A stretch of DNA of 64,000 nt from contig NC_053489.1 of the NCBI RefSeq assembly GCF_905171775.1, positions 397,585,483 to 397,649,482 on the forward strand, read 5' to 3'. The translations under genes were made by a program, and so were the position numbers. Source of the stretch: Rana temporaria. Lineage: Eukaryota; Chordata; Amphibia; Anura; Ranidae. The notes under the pieces are model-generated. The model ran no database searches. It saw only the letters and a program-made list of their open reading frames with translations, and was not told the origin of the DNA. Below, piece by piece: positions 45,446-56,147 of this stretch (positions are counted from its first letter, which is position 1; every line of letters begins with the position of its first letter).

Positions 45446-45758
45446 TATTTTGGAGTGAATGCACACGTGAGGAGTGCAGGCTACAGTGTGAATGGTGTGT
45501 GAATGTGGGGGTGATATACCTGCCAGCAAGGCGTGTCACACTTGGTCGTCGGGGAGAGGTTATCCCCGCACGACCGTGTGAATGTGGTATGAATGGACAG
45601 CAACACCATTGGGGCCTTGGCGTGGCGTTGCTGCTCTTAAGTCCTGCATGGTGGACTTGGGCTAATCCAATGTGAGGTGGATGTGGTGTGTGTGTGAGCT
45701 AGGGACCACAGTGGTGTGCATGCGTGCATTGTCCGTGTGCCATGATGAATGTGTGTGT
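45446..45758. other. Spacer between convergent Harbinger genes
   Basis: A GT-rich stretch ('gtgtgaatgtgg' words) between the plus-strand Myb-like gene and the minus-strand transposase; no gene is seen. Confidence 0.45.
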
Positions 45759-46328
45759 TTAACTTGCAAAGATGCGTTCCACGAGGCAACTCCTGACTGC
45801 TGTTCCTTCAGCAGACGGGGTAGCCTCGTTCAGGGAGGGACTGTGTGGTTGGGGGGTCAGGTCATCACATATGTCAATCTCCAGGCCCTTTCTCAAGGCG
45901 TAATTGTGTAGCACGCAACATGCACCGATGATCTGGCACACAAAGTTTGGGGAATACAACAGGGTCCCCCCGGACTTATCCAGGCATCGGAAACGGGACT
46001 TCAGGATGCCAAATGTGCGCTCCACCACTGCACGGGTACGTATGTGTGCAGCATTGTATCTTCTCTCTCCTCTGGTTTGGGGATTCCGGTATGGAGTCAT
46101 GAGATGGGGCCCAAGTGCATATGCGGAGTCACCTGGAAGGGAAAAGACGGGAGGATGTTAGTCGTGCATGTGCCTCTCGTGATGTCTGCATCATGGGGTC
46201 GGACAGTCATGCCTGACTCCCATGTCACTCACCAACCAGCCAGCTGTCCCTGTACACGTTCTGTTCGAATTCCATTGGGATGTTGCTTTGACAGTATATG
46301 TAGCTGTCGTGGCTGGCCCCTGGGTGTT

Positions 46329-46798
46329 AGAAATAGAAGGGACATGGACACTAACGTGGAATGAAAAATGGCTGCTCACCCCGATATGAATGATGAACGG
46401 ATTTTCCCAGGTGGGGTTATTAGGCAGCTAGTGTAGAAGAATATAATACCATGTAGTAAAGAATTATATTTATTCACATGATAAAAAAATCGGGCAAGAA
46501 TGAAATAGCAAAAGTGGATAGAATATGAGCTATGACAAGTACACAGTCAGCGTTTACATAGATATGCAATACAGTACACAAATAGTGTTTATACAGCCAA
46601 AAATATGTATTGTAGCATAAACAATCTAACAAACGTTTCGACCTACAAGGTCTTCTTCAAAGAATTGTGTAACTAAAAGGGAACACATATTGATTAGACA
46701 TCTCATAGTCATTCAAATAATAGGGGGTACACTTTTAGAATTTGCGTCTACTTTTACAAAAAACCTTTGAAATAGGAAAACAATATATGAAAAAGAGA
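46329..46798 (-). mobile_element. Hammerhead-bearing insertion E, 470 bp
   Basis: Inserted in exon 1 of transposase 2 with a 9-bp duplication ctgggtgtt (46320-46328, 46799-46807). In minus orientation it has ~130 bp, then a hammerhead-like motif, then about 140 bp, then AATAAA near 46470. There is no A tail and no coding frame. It belongs by layout with elements A-D. Confidence 0.75.
46617..46670 (-). ncRNA. Hammerhead-ribozyme-like motif E
   Basis: Box TTGAAGA (46660-46654, one change from CUGANGA), stem II GACC/GGTC with loop TTGTA, and GAAA (46639-46636) are clear. Stem III and the cleavage triplet are decayed and stem I is weak (CAAT/ATTG). This is a relic. Confidence 0.6.
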
Positions 46799-47854
46799 CT
46801 GGGTGTTTGGCACAGACGTGCCATATGAGGCATTGGGCATCGGCTATCACCTGTATGTTGATGGAATGCCACTGCTTACGATTGCGGTATATGTGCTCTG
46901 TGGCACGGGGGGCCGTAGTGCCACATGTGTGCAATCAATGGCCCCCACGGTGCGTGGGAATCCGGCAATTCTGTAGAAATCCTGCATTGCCTTCTGCCGC
47001 AGATGCTCATGGGTGGGTTTGATGATGTGGTGGGACATGCGTGTGAAGATTGCGGGGACAACCTGGTGCACACATCTGCTCATGGTGGATTGTGACATCC
47101 CAGACATGACTCCACTTGTACGTTGAAAAGATCCACTTGCAAGGAAATGCAGTGTTGCCAGTACCTTGACCAGTGGCTGCACTGCATGTGAGCGTTGTGT
47201 CTTGCTGGTGATGTCATCATGCAGGGCTGTGGCTAATTCCAGGATGGCATCAGGGCTGAATCTGAAGATGTGATACACCTCTGATTCCCCCATGCCAAAG
47301 ATGTTCATGCGCGTTCGGTATATCCTCTCCCGTGCCCTCCTATGTGCCTGGGGACACAGTAGTAGTGCTATGACCATGGCTGCCCCTGGCATGTTGGCAT
47401 ACAGATGTGTTGTCCTGCAAGTGTGGTTGCTCAGCTCGTCCGCAACGGTGCTGCTGCAGCTGCTCTCCAGCTGACCTGTGCACGTCTGTTGCTGAGTTAC
47501 ACCTGCTTTATGAGGGATAACTTTAGGCCGGACGTACAACTTACGCGCACCGCGCGTAGCCTGCGCCCGGCGCATGTACGTTCGTGAATCGCTGTATCTC
47601 ACTCATTTGCATATTTGAATAGGAAATCAATAGGAGCGCCAGATGCGTCCAGCGTAAATATGCGCCCACGATACGCCAGCGTAGGAAAGTTACGTCGGTC
47701 GGAAAAAGCCTATTTTCAGGCGTATCTAGTTCTGTGGGTACGGCGCACAGATACGACGGCGCACATTTACACTTATGCGGCGTATATCAAGATACGTCGG
47801 CGTAAGTGCTACGTGAATCCGGGCCTATATTGTCAGGTAATCCGTGTAGTCTGA

Positions 47855-48130
47855 CTATCTCCTTGATAAAAAAAATGCCGTGTCCATGGCGGAAGTGTTA
47901 CCAAGCATGGGCAAAAAGTGAGCCATCTTTGATAGTCGGTCCACTACTACCAGGATTGTCGTGAAATTCTCTGATGGGGGAAGATCAACTATGAAGTCCA
48001 TAGAGATGTTCTTCCAAGGCTGCTCTGGGACTGGTAAGGGTCTTAATAGACCCCAAGACCTGGTCTTGGGACCCTTGTTATGCTGGCAAACCAAACAGGA
48101 CTCAACATATTTTTTACAGTCTGATCTTAG
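47855..48130 (-). pseudogene. Ty3/gypsy integrase fragment, unit 1
   Basis: Minus-strand pol fragment. It has the end of the integrase zinc-binding domain (CLVCQHNKG) and the start of the catalytic core (ISMDFIVDLP, VVVDRLSKMAHFLP). Only ~90 codons remain. It is a relic of an LTR retrotransposon, now part of the tandem unit. Confidence 0.85.
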
Positions 48131-48943
48131 GGAATAGGGAAGAGCCGAACAACCCCCCCCCTGTTCGGTTCGCACCAGAACCTGCGAACAGACCAAAAGT
48201 TTGTGTGAACTTTAGAACCCTGTTAAAGTCTATGGGACTCAAACGTTTGAAATCTAAAGTGCTAATTTTAAAGGCTAATATGCAAGTTATTGTCCTAAAA
48301 AGTGTTTGGGTACCTGGGTCCTGCCCCAGGGGACATGTATCAATGCAAAAAAAAGTTTTAAAAACTGACTTTTTTTGGGAGCAGTGAATTTAATAATGCG
48401 CGTTCGGTATATCCTCTCCCGTGCCCTCCTACGTGCCTGTGGACACAGTAGTAGTGCTATGACCATGGCTGCCCCTGGCATGTTGGCATACAGATGTGTT
48501 GTCCTGCAAGTGGGGTTGCTCAGCTCGTCCGTAACGGTGCTGCTGCAGCTGCTCTCCAGCTGACCTGTGCACGTCTTTTGCTGAGTTACACCTGCTTTAT
48601 GAGGGATAACTTTAGGCCGGACGTACAACTTACGCGCACCGCGCGTAGCCTGCGCCCGGCGCATGTACGTTCGTGAATCGCCGTATCTCACTCATTTTCA
48701 TATTTGAATAGGAAATCAATAGGAGCGCCAGATGCGTCCAGCGTAAATATGCGCCCACGATACGCCAGCGTAGGAAAGTTACGTCGGTCGGAAAAAGCCT
48801 ATTTTCAGGCGTATCTAGTTCTGTGGGTACGGCGCACAGATACGACGGCGCACATTTACACTTATGCGGCGTATATCAAGATACGTCGGCGTAAGTGCTA
48901 CGTGAATCCGGGCCTATATTGTCAGGTAATCCGTGTAGTCTGA

Positions 48944-49219
48944 CTATCTCCTTGATAAAAAAATTGCCGTGTCCATGGCGGAAGTGTTACCAAGCATGGG
49001 CAAAAAGTGAGCCATCTTTGATAGTCGGTCCACTACTACCAGGATTGTCGTGAAATTCTCTGATGGGGGAAGATCAACTATGAAGTCCATAGAGATGTTC
49101 TTCCAAGGCTGCTCTGGGACTGGTAAGGGTCTTAATAGACCCCAAGACCTGGTCTTGGGACCCTTGTTATGCTGGCAAACCAAACAGGACTCAACATATT
49201 TTTTACAGTCTGATCTTAG
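48944..49219 (-). pseudogene. Ty3/gypsy integrase fragment, unit 2
   Basis: Second copy of the same fragment, 1,089 bp further on, near identical. It shows that the duplication happened after the fragment was fixed in the mosaic. Confidence 0.85.
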
Positions 49220-50007
49220 GGAATAGGGAAGAGCCGAACAACCCCCCCCCCTGTTCGGTTCGCACCAGAACCTGCGAACAGACCAAAAGTTTGTTTGAAC
49301 TTTAGAACCCTGTTAAAGTCTATGGGACTCGAACGTTTGAAATCTAAAGTGCTAATTTTAAAGGCTAATATGCAAGTTATTGTCCTAAAAAGTGTTTGGG
49401 TACCTGGGTCCTTCCCCAGGGGACATGTTTCAATGCAAAAAAAGTTTTAAAAACGGACTTTTTTTGGGAGCAGTGAATTTAATAATGCACGTTCGGTATA
49501 TCCTCTCCCGTGCCCTCCTACGTGCCTGTGGACACAGTAGTAGTGCTATGACCATGGCTGCCCCTGGCATGTTGGCATACAGATGTGTTGTCCTGCAAGT
49601 GGGGTTGCTCAGCTCGTCCGTAACGGTGCTGCTGCAGCTGCTCTCCAGCTGACCTGTGCACGTCTTTTGCTGAGTTACACCTGCTTTATGAGGGATAACT
49701 TTAGGCTGGACGTACAACCTAGGCGCACCGCGCGTAGCCTGCGCGGGGCGCACGTACGTTCGTGAATCGCCGTATCTCCCTCATTTGCATATTTCAATAG
49801 GAAATCAATGGGAGCGCCAGATGCGTCCAGCATAAATATGTCCCCACGATACGCCGGCGTAGGAAAGTTACGTCGGTCGGAGGAAGCCTATTGTCAGGCG
49901 TATCTAGTTCTATGGGTACGGCGCAGAGATACGACTGGGCACATTTACACTTACGCGGCGTATCTGAAGATACGTCGGCGTAAGTGTTACGTGAATCCGG
50001 GCCTATA

Positions 50008-50142
50008 TATGAAAGAGCTCCAAAATGTGTAAATGTGAAAAGGCACACTAGAATGAATGAGCGGCTGTTTTCAGGCGCTTAGCAGAGGCTATTTCTAGCG
50101 CTAAAGTGCCTGAAAAACACCCCAGGGTGAAAGGGGTCTTAA
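50008..50142. other. Flank of the Harbinger array
   Basis: Unique sequence after the last array copy, without a gene. It includes a 'gaaaggggtctt' end of an unassigned repeat. Confidence 0.35.
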
Positions 50143-50585
50143 AGGGGTTGTAAAGGTACATTTTTTTTCACCTTAACGCATTCTATGCATTAAGGTGAAA
50201 AAACTTCCGACAATTCCGGCCTCCCCAGCCCCCCCGTTTACATACCTGACCCCTCGAAAGTTCCGCGCCGTGAATGCGCTGGCATCTTGGCCGGCTTCCC
50301 GGCTCATTCATTGGTCGATTGAAGCAGCGCAGCCATTGGCTCGCGCTGCTGTCAATCACAACCAATGATGCGGTACGCTAGGGGGCGGGGCCAAGTGACA
50401 GCTATGGCCGTCGGCTGTATCACGGGAGCGCGCCTGCAAGGACTCCACACAATGCGAGCTCCCTCGCATGAATGTGTGGAGTTCTTGCGGGAGACGTGGA
50501 TCGGGGCCATACAAGCTGCACAGTGGAGGTAAGTATAACATGTTTGTTATTTTTAAAAAATAAAACATTTTCCTTTAGTGTTCAT
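50143..50585. mobile_element. TTAA-bounded short repeat, 443 bp
   Basis: TTAA flanks both sides (50139-50142, 50586-50589), with ends AGGGGTTGTAAAGG and TTTAGTGTTCAT that are partly inverted. A short inverted pair 'caccttaacgcattc' / 'gcattaaggtg' lies near 50170-50200. The wording resembles a stretch at 10956-10985. No coding frame. Confidence 0.5.
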
Positions 50586-50589
50586 TTAA

Positions 50590-51341
50590 TCCTGACTCCT
50601 GAACTCTGTGTATTACTTTATCCTGACCCCTGCACTCTGTGCCTTACTTATTCCTGACTGCTGTGATCAGTGTTACCTAATCCTGACCTCTGTCTTTCTT
50701 CCTGACCCATGAACTACTCTATATTACTTAATCTAAATTACTACATTAAAGTGGTTCCAAAAGCCTAAACATTTTTCACCTTAATACATTACTTGCATTA
50801 TGGTAAAAAACGTTTAAGCATTGGTTTTGCCCCTCCTAATGCTTACCTGAGCCCTCATTCAATCCAGCACTGTGCACAACTGCATCTCTTCTCTTCCCTC
50901 ACTTCTGGGTCTCGCTGACTTTGCTGGGGCACCAGGAGCCATTGGCCCCCAATGCTCTCAATCAAAGACAGTGACAAGGGGGTGGGGGCAGGGCCGGGAT
51001 GTGATGCAGACACTTCATTCTAAGGTAAGTATTTCATAATGAGCTAGTATGCGACCCCTGAACTATTGACATTATAGATTCCTGACACCTGTACTCTGGT
51101 TGTTAGATAATCCTGACCCCTGAACTTCCTGTTTTACTCAATTCTGACCTCTGAACTCTGTGCATTGCTTCCTTACCCCCGAACTCTCTGACTACTGAGC
51201 TCAGTGCATTATTTAATCCTGACCCCTTAACTCTGTGTGCTTCTTACTCCTAACCCCTGAGATGTGTGCTGCTATATCCTGAACCCTGAACAATGTTACT
51301 AAACTCTGACCTCACTCTGTATGTTAATTAATCTTGACATT
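50590..51341. other. No gene; repeated 'cctgacccctgaactctgtg' phrases
   Basis: Imperfect tandem-like phrases of about 40 bp ('taatcctgacccctgaactctgtg') recur from 50588 to 51330 and again at 52070-52120 beyond the MITE, suggesting an old minisatellite interrupted by it. Confidence 0.55.
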
Positions 51342-51344
51342 CTA

Positions 51345-52067
51345 GGGCCAGATTCACAAAGGTTAGCGGATCTTTAGATCCGTGTAACCTATGTGTTTTA
51401 AGATCCGCCCTCGCAAGTTTGTGAGGAAAGTGTCAAATTCACAACACACTTACCTCCAAACTTGCGACGGCGGATCCTAACTCCCCCAGCGGAATTCAAA
51501 TTCCGCGGCTAGGGGAGTGTCATATTTAAATCAGGCGCGCTCCCGCACCGATTTAAATACGCATGCGTCGTCCGGGGAATTTCCCGGCGTGCATTGCTCC
51601 CACTGACGTCAATAGGACGTCAGTGGTTGCGACGTGAGCGGGACTTGCGACGCGCGTGTTCGTGAATCGGCGTACGCAAACGACGTAGGAAATTTCAAAA
51701 TCGACGCGGGAACGACGGCCATACTTAACAATACTTACCCCTGCTTTTAGCAGGGGTAAGTATACGACGGGTACCGCGCTACGGAAACGATGTAAGAACA
51801 CAGCGTCGGGTCCGCGTACGTTCGTGAATTTCGCGTATCTCGCTGATTTACATATTATTCAGTGTAAATCAGCGGGAACGCCCCCGGCACCATTTTTAAA
51901 TCAAAAAAAAGATCCGACAGTGTAACACAGTGTGACACTGTCGGATCTCAGCCCTATCTATGCGTATCTGATTCTATGAATCAGGTGCATAGATAGGACC
52001 AGTAAAAATCCGAGATACGATGGTGTATCTGAGATACTCCATCGTATCTCTTTTGTGAATCTGGCCC
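51345..52067. mobile_element. Harbinger-type MITE, 723 bp
   Basis: Ends GGGCCAGATTCACAAA are inverted and flanked by CTA (51342-51344, 52068-52070). The termini match those of the second Harbinger (GGCCCAGATTCACA). Inverted internal words include 'acgtcaataggacgt' near 51605. It is non-coding and probably used that family's transposase. Confidence 0.85.
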
Positions 52068-52439
52068 CTAAGCTCTGTGCATTACTCTATCCTGCCCCCT
52101 GCACTGTGTGCTTTACACTCTCATGACCCATAGCAGCATAGGCTCAGGTTTTGTTTAACCAGACCCTCCTAACCCCTGCTCACTATTTCAGCAATTGGTC
52201 CCACCCTCATCATTCCTCTTCTCATGTTGCTCAAGGAATTTTGTATGTCTCTTCCAAAATTGTTGCATTTTGTTTCAGGTGCGGTAAAAAGGGTTTGGGG
52301 TCTGTGGGTGTTGCTACAAATGAGGGTGTGGTTTGTGGGTATGATTAAAAGTGGGCATGGTCAGTAGTTTGCCCCTGGATTTATTTTAAATATCCGATAC
52401 CCTTAATCTGCAGGCAAAGTAAAAATCCCTATATTTACT

Positions 52440-52860
52440 CTGCATTCAGTGTAGACTATATAGACAGTGCATTTGGTGGTGTGCCGTATATAATACACTT
52501 CAGGCAGTGTACACTGCATATAATACAGTGCAGGCGGTGTACACAGTATATAATAGATTGTGTACAGTTTCTAATACACTTCAGGCGGTGTACACAGTAT
52601 ATTATACAGTGCAGCCAGTGTACAGAACATAATACATTGCAGGTAGTGTACACAGTATATAATACAGTATGTACAGTTTTAAATACACTTCAGGTAGTGT
52701 ACACAGTATATAATGCAGTGCAGCCAGTGTATAGTACATAATACAGTGCAGGCGGGGTATACAGTATGTAATACATTGTGTACAGTTTCTAATACACTTC
52801 AGGCAGTGTACACAGTATATAATACAGTGCAGGCGGTGTACACAGAATATAATACACAAA
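52440..52860. repeat. Minisatellite, ~36-bp unit
   Basis: About eleven imperfect copies of 'gtgtacacagtatataatac' plus 'agtgcaggcg'. Frames through it on both strands are artefacts of the repeat. Confidence 0.92.
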
Positions 52861-53097
52861 GGATGAGTCAGCAATATTGAGCGTTTCAGTGCCACATCCA
52901 GTAATAGTGGGGAAAAAACAAAATCCCCTTGCGGTGGTCTTTTGAGGCACAAAGTTCTTTAGAATTTAAAATGACATATGTAAAATAGACATGTGTAAAG
53001 ACACATAGCATGCTTAACCATGTTTACAATATTGTCAACATCATTACATAATTAAAGATACTGTAATTCTTGCACACAGAGAACGCATGTGTCTCCT
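52861..53097. other. Unassigned sequence with hammerhead remnant
   Basis: No gene. At about 53080-53105 the minus strand reads CTGAAGA-AGGAGACACATGCG, which looks like a hammerhead 5' box and stem II with the GAAA part lost. Confidence 0.35.
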
Positions 53098-53411
53098 TCT
53101 TCAGGGGTATATTTGAGCAAGAATATTTTATATTATGTGTTGGGATGGATGAAAACTTTTCAATGTGTTGTAGTTAAAAACATATAGGAGCAAGAGAGAG
53201 TCTCAAACTTTTCCAAAAATCCAGACAGCTCCTGAGCACCTAGGCCCAGCTCCAACAACCTCTTGGGGGCACACCACCCCTGTCTGGATTTTTGGAAAAG
53301 ATTGAGACTCTATCTTGCTCCTATATGTTTTTAACTACAACACATTGAAAAGTTTTATTCCATCCCAACACATAATATAAAATATTCTTGCTCAAATATA
53401 CCCCTAAAGAA
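53098..53411. repeat. Palindrome with ~130-bp arms
   Basis: Arms 53098-53230 and 53277-53411 are inverted and near identical ('gtctggatttttggaaaag', 'tgtagttaaaaacatatag'), with a ~45-bp spacer. Its outer edges carry 'cttcttcagg' and 'ctaaagaag', compatible with lost hammerhead boxes. It may be a small relative of elements A-E. Confidence 0.7.
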
Positions 53412-53989
53412 GAGGTAGTGTGGGGAAGTGTAGTGACATGTGTTTGTTTAACATTTACGGGCCGAATTGAAAGTGAAAGTGACTTTTGTGAAAACGAGTG
53501 GCTGCGCCCGCTAGTACGTTTGAACCTGCGGGAGATTTATTTGTGTACTGCGAATGCGCAGAAGAGCCAGGCAGAAAAGGGAACAGAGAAGACAGCAGAG
53601 AAGACTGGGCCCCATGGTGGAGCCCAGCAGAAGAGGGAACAGAGAAGACAGCGGAGAAGTCCGGCTCCCCCGGCAGAAAATTATGGAGAAGACCGGGCGC
53701 ACACCCCCAATGTAAAAGAGCTTAAAGGGGGAGGGGGCCCCGGCAAAAGGCGGTGGTGAAGTCCACCCCCCCCCCCGGCAGAAAACGATAGAGAAGACTG
53801 GGCCTACCCCCCATGTAAAAGAGCTTAAAGGGGGAGGGGGCCGGCAGAAGACCCCCCAGCTGACTAATAAATTATTTAAAAAATCTGTGTAGTGTGTTTT
53901 TTTAACTTAACATTTTCCCCCAGGTGAATGGGTAGGGGTACGATGTACCCCATACTCATTCACATAGGGTCGGGTGCTGTTATCTGGGG

Positions 53990-54740
53990 ATACATACTTG
54001 ACTCTGAAAAAGCGCTTTGAAGCGCGAAACGCGTCGTCAAGGCTATTATCTGACCCCCTTTGATCCCCTTATTTATGGAAGTCTAATCCATCTTTCAAGT
54101 TTTTAAGATCAACTTCATTTTTAATATTGTTTTTCCCGATGGCGGCTTCCACCTAATTGCATTGGAGTGCGCAATCTAAGGATTTTCCACCAGAGGGCAT
54201 CTATCACATCCTCGCTTCACTGTTTTCAACCGTAGAGTGGCGTCTCAGACGTGTGACGTCGTCACGATCGGACGGAACGAGCGCCTGTCCCTCCAGATCT
54301 CATTGCGCTGTGTCCCCGGCTGTGGGATTCGTCGGATGGTTCCGTCCCTCCTGCTCCGTGTTGACACATCGGATACACGGACTGCCTGATGTCAGGCTCA
54401 GGCTCTAGCTGAAAGTTGAACGGCCATCTCTTCAACATCACTATCCCACCATCTGCCCCTAAGGTACTGTTAGTACTCCATCTAAAAGCATGTTTATTGA
54501 ATCCGGGAGGTTTGAGCCCATGGACTGGTTGTTAGCTGCCTGCTGAATTCACATCCTATCCATACAGTTTACATAACTTTGTACATAAGTTCATATGGAC
54601 TTTTTATTATATGTTTGGAGCTGATCTCTAATAAATGGATTTTCTTCCCAAATATTTTATTGGAAACTTTTACTCTTTCCCAATATTACTGGGTCTATTT
54701 TGAACTGTATATGTTCGTGAGCGCGGATTTTTGGTGTATT
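53990..54740 (+). mobile_element. Hammerhead-bearing insertion C, 751 bp
   Basis: Inserted in the palindromic relic with a 15-bp duplication tgctgttatctgggg (53975-53989, 54741-54755). The hammerhead-like motif begins 8 bases from the 5' end. AATAAA lies near 54631 and there is no A tail. No coding frame is supported. It is the clearest single-copy member of the hammerhead family here, with no inverted arm. Confidence 0.88.
53997..54041 (+). ncRNA. Hammerhead-ribozyme-like motif C
   Basis: Stem I CTTGAC (53997-54002) pairs perfectly with GTCAAG (54036-54041). The box CTGAAAA (54004-54010) differs from CUGANGA at G8. Stem II is GCGCT/AGCGC with loop TTGA. GAAA (54026-54029), a 2-bp stem III and triplet GTC ending at 54035 are intact. 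The G8 change probably reduces or abolishes cleavage. Confidence 0.75.
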
Positions 54741-55197
54741 TGCTGTTATCTGGGGGCCACCTTATTAAAGGGGGCTCCCAGATTCCGATAAGCCCCCTGC
54801 CCACAGACCCCGACAACCAACGGCCAGGGTTGTCGGGAAAGGGCCCTTGTCCTCATCAACATGGGGACAAGGTGCTTTGGGGTGGGGGGTGCAGTGCCGG
54901 TGATTTATTTAACCACTTCCATACCACGCCTATTCTGGAACTTCTCTCCATGTAAAAATCATCATATTTTTTTACTCGAAAATTACTCAGAACCCCAAAC
55001 ATTATATATATATTTTTTTAGAAGACACCCTAGGGAATAAAGTGGCGGTCACTGCAACTTTTTATCTCCAAAGGTATTTGCGCAATAATTCTTAAAACTC
55101 TTAATATTGCACACATTCATGGAATGGCGCCAAACTTCGGGACTTAAAAATCTCCATAGGCGACGCTTGTTTTTTTTTTACAGGTTACCAGTTTATG

Positions 55198-55652
55198 GGC
55201 CGTACAGACGACCAGTTTCCAGTTTCAGCAGACATGTTCGGTCGTGTGTAGGCCCGAGCGTGCAGGATTCCAGCAATTATTTGCCCGCCAGGCCTTTTCC
55301 CAGCGGGCAAATATTCCTGGACTTGTTTTAAAACAGTCCGCTGGAATCCTGCCCGCTCGGACATGTTCGGTCGTCTGTACAGACCTACCGTACATGTCCG
55401 AGCGCCCGCCATCCCTCGCATGCGTCGAATGACTTCGACGCATGCGTGGAAGCATTTAACTGGCAGGGCCGCCCACGTCGCCGAGTCAACGTCGCGGCGA
55501 CGCCGCGGACACGTCCCGCGTATTGTTTACGCGCGGATTTCTGTACGATGGTTAGTACAGCCATCGTACAGAAATCCCCGGGCAGACATGTACGGTGAAA
55601 ACGGTCCGGCGGACCGGTTTCATCGTACAAGTTTGCCCGTGTGTACGCGGCC
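55198..55652. mobile_element. Harbinger MITE 1 of a tandem pair
   Basis: Bounded by GGCCGTACAGACGACC and its inverse GTGTGTACGCGGCC, and followed by TAA (55653-55655), which also begins the next MITE. The interior has multiple palindromes, including 'atgcgtcgaatgacttcgac' and 'tgtacgatggttagtacagc'. No coding frame is supported. Confidence 0.8.
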
Positions 55653-55655
55653 TAA

Positions 55656-56147
55656 GGCCCCGTACACACGACCAAACATGTATGCTGAAACTGGTCCGCG
55701 GACCAGTTTCAGCATACATGTTTGGTCGTGTGTAGGCGCGAGCGGGCCGAATACCAGCAAACATTTGCCCGCCGTGCCTTTTCCCAGCAGACAAATATTC
55801 CTGGACGTGTTTTAAAACGGTCCGCTGGAATCCTGCCCGCTTGGACATGTACGGTCGTCAGTACAGACCTACCGTACATGTCCGAGTGCCCGCCGTCCCT
55901 CGCATGCGTCGAATGACTTTGACGCATGCGTGGAAGCCTTTAAATGGCAGGCCCGCCCACGTCGCCGCGTCATCGCCGCATCATTGTCGCGGCGACGACG
56001 TGGACACGCCCCGCGTATTGTTTACGCGCAGACTTCTGTACGATGGTTAGTACAGCCATCGTACAGAAGCTCTCTGGCAGGCATGTACGGTGAAAATGGT
56101 CCGACGGACCGGTTTCATCGTACATGTTTGCCCGTGTGTACCGGGCC
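55656..56147. mobile_element. Harbinger MITE 2 of a tandem pair
   Basis: It starts GGCCCCGTACACACGACC directly after the shared TAA and ends GTGTGTACCGGGCC at 56147. It is highly similar to MITE 1 along its whole length, with an internal GGTCCGCGGACC near 55697. Its termini match those of the 11.4-kb Harbinger (GGCC..GTACACACGA). Confidence 0.83.

Larger units (their letters stand above)
45759..47392 (-). pseudogene. Harbinger transposase 2, split and frameshifted
   Basis: A two-exon transposase on minus. Exon 1 runs from about 47392 to 46233 and exon 2 from 46132 to the stop at 45759, with acceptor TTCCAG. Motifs are all recognisable: GAIDCTHVALRP (first Asp), PGASHDSYIYCQS, GDSAYALGPHLMTPYRNP (second Asp, at the exon join) and VVERTFGILKSRFRCL (Glu), then ACCVLHNYALRKG. 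The 470-bp insertion at 46329-46798 interrupts PGASHDS. A frameshift follows IDCTHVALRPP near 46915. This copy cannot make an active enzyme. Confidence 0.9.
43482..47825. mobile_element. Second PIF/Harbinger transposon, inactivated
   Basis: The left end GGCCCAGATTCACATA and right end TGAATCCGGGCC (47825) are inverted and flanked by TAT (43479-43481, 47826-47828). Gene order is a Myb-like gene on plus and a transposase on minus, the mirror of the first Harbinger. A 470-bp hammerhead-bearing insertion splits the transposase. The right end is repeated in a 1,089-bp tandem array, so the original right boundary may be the last copy at about 50007. Confidence 0.85.
47311..50007. repeat. Tandem array, period exactly 1,089 bp, 2.5 copies
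   Basis: The word GCGTTCGGTATATCCTCTCC starts at 47311, 48400 and (first base changed) 49489. Each unit contains the Harbinger right end (~515 bp), a gypsy integrase fragment and a short 'ctgttcggttcgcacc' repeat. Units 1 and 2 differ at few positions. The third is partial and, after about 49700, more divergent. It arose by unequal exchange or rolling duplication of a mosaic segment. Confidence 0.93.
53540..54897. mobile_element. Palindromic TA-target family relic, split by insertion C
   Basis: The GA-rich part (53560-53870), an AATAAA, the box GGTGAATGGGTAGGGGTACG (53922) and after the insertion the 'gataagccccctgccc..ggccagggttgtcggg' block (54775-54830) match one half of the elements at 3225-5087 and 58249-60607. 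Only one arm is present. The ends are lost. Confidence 0.78.

Noticed and set aside
54157..54408. Open frame of 83 codons in insertion C
   Set aside because: No homologue recognised and no conserved motif; the insertion plan is that of a non-coding element.
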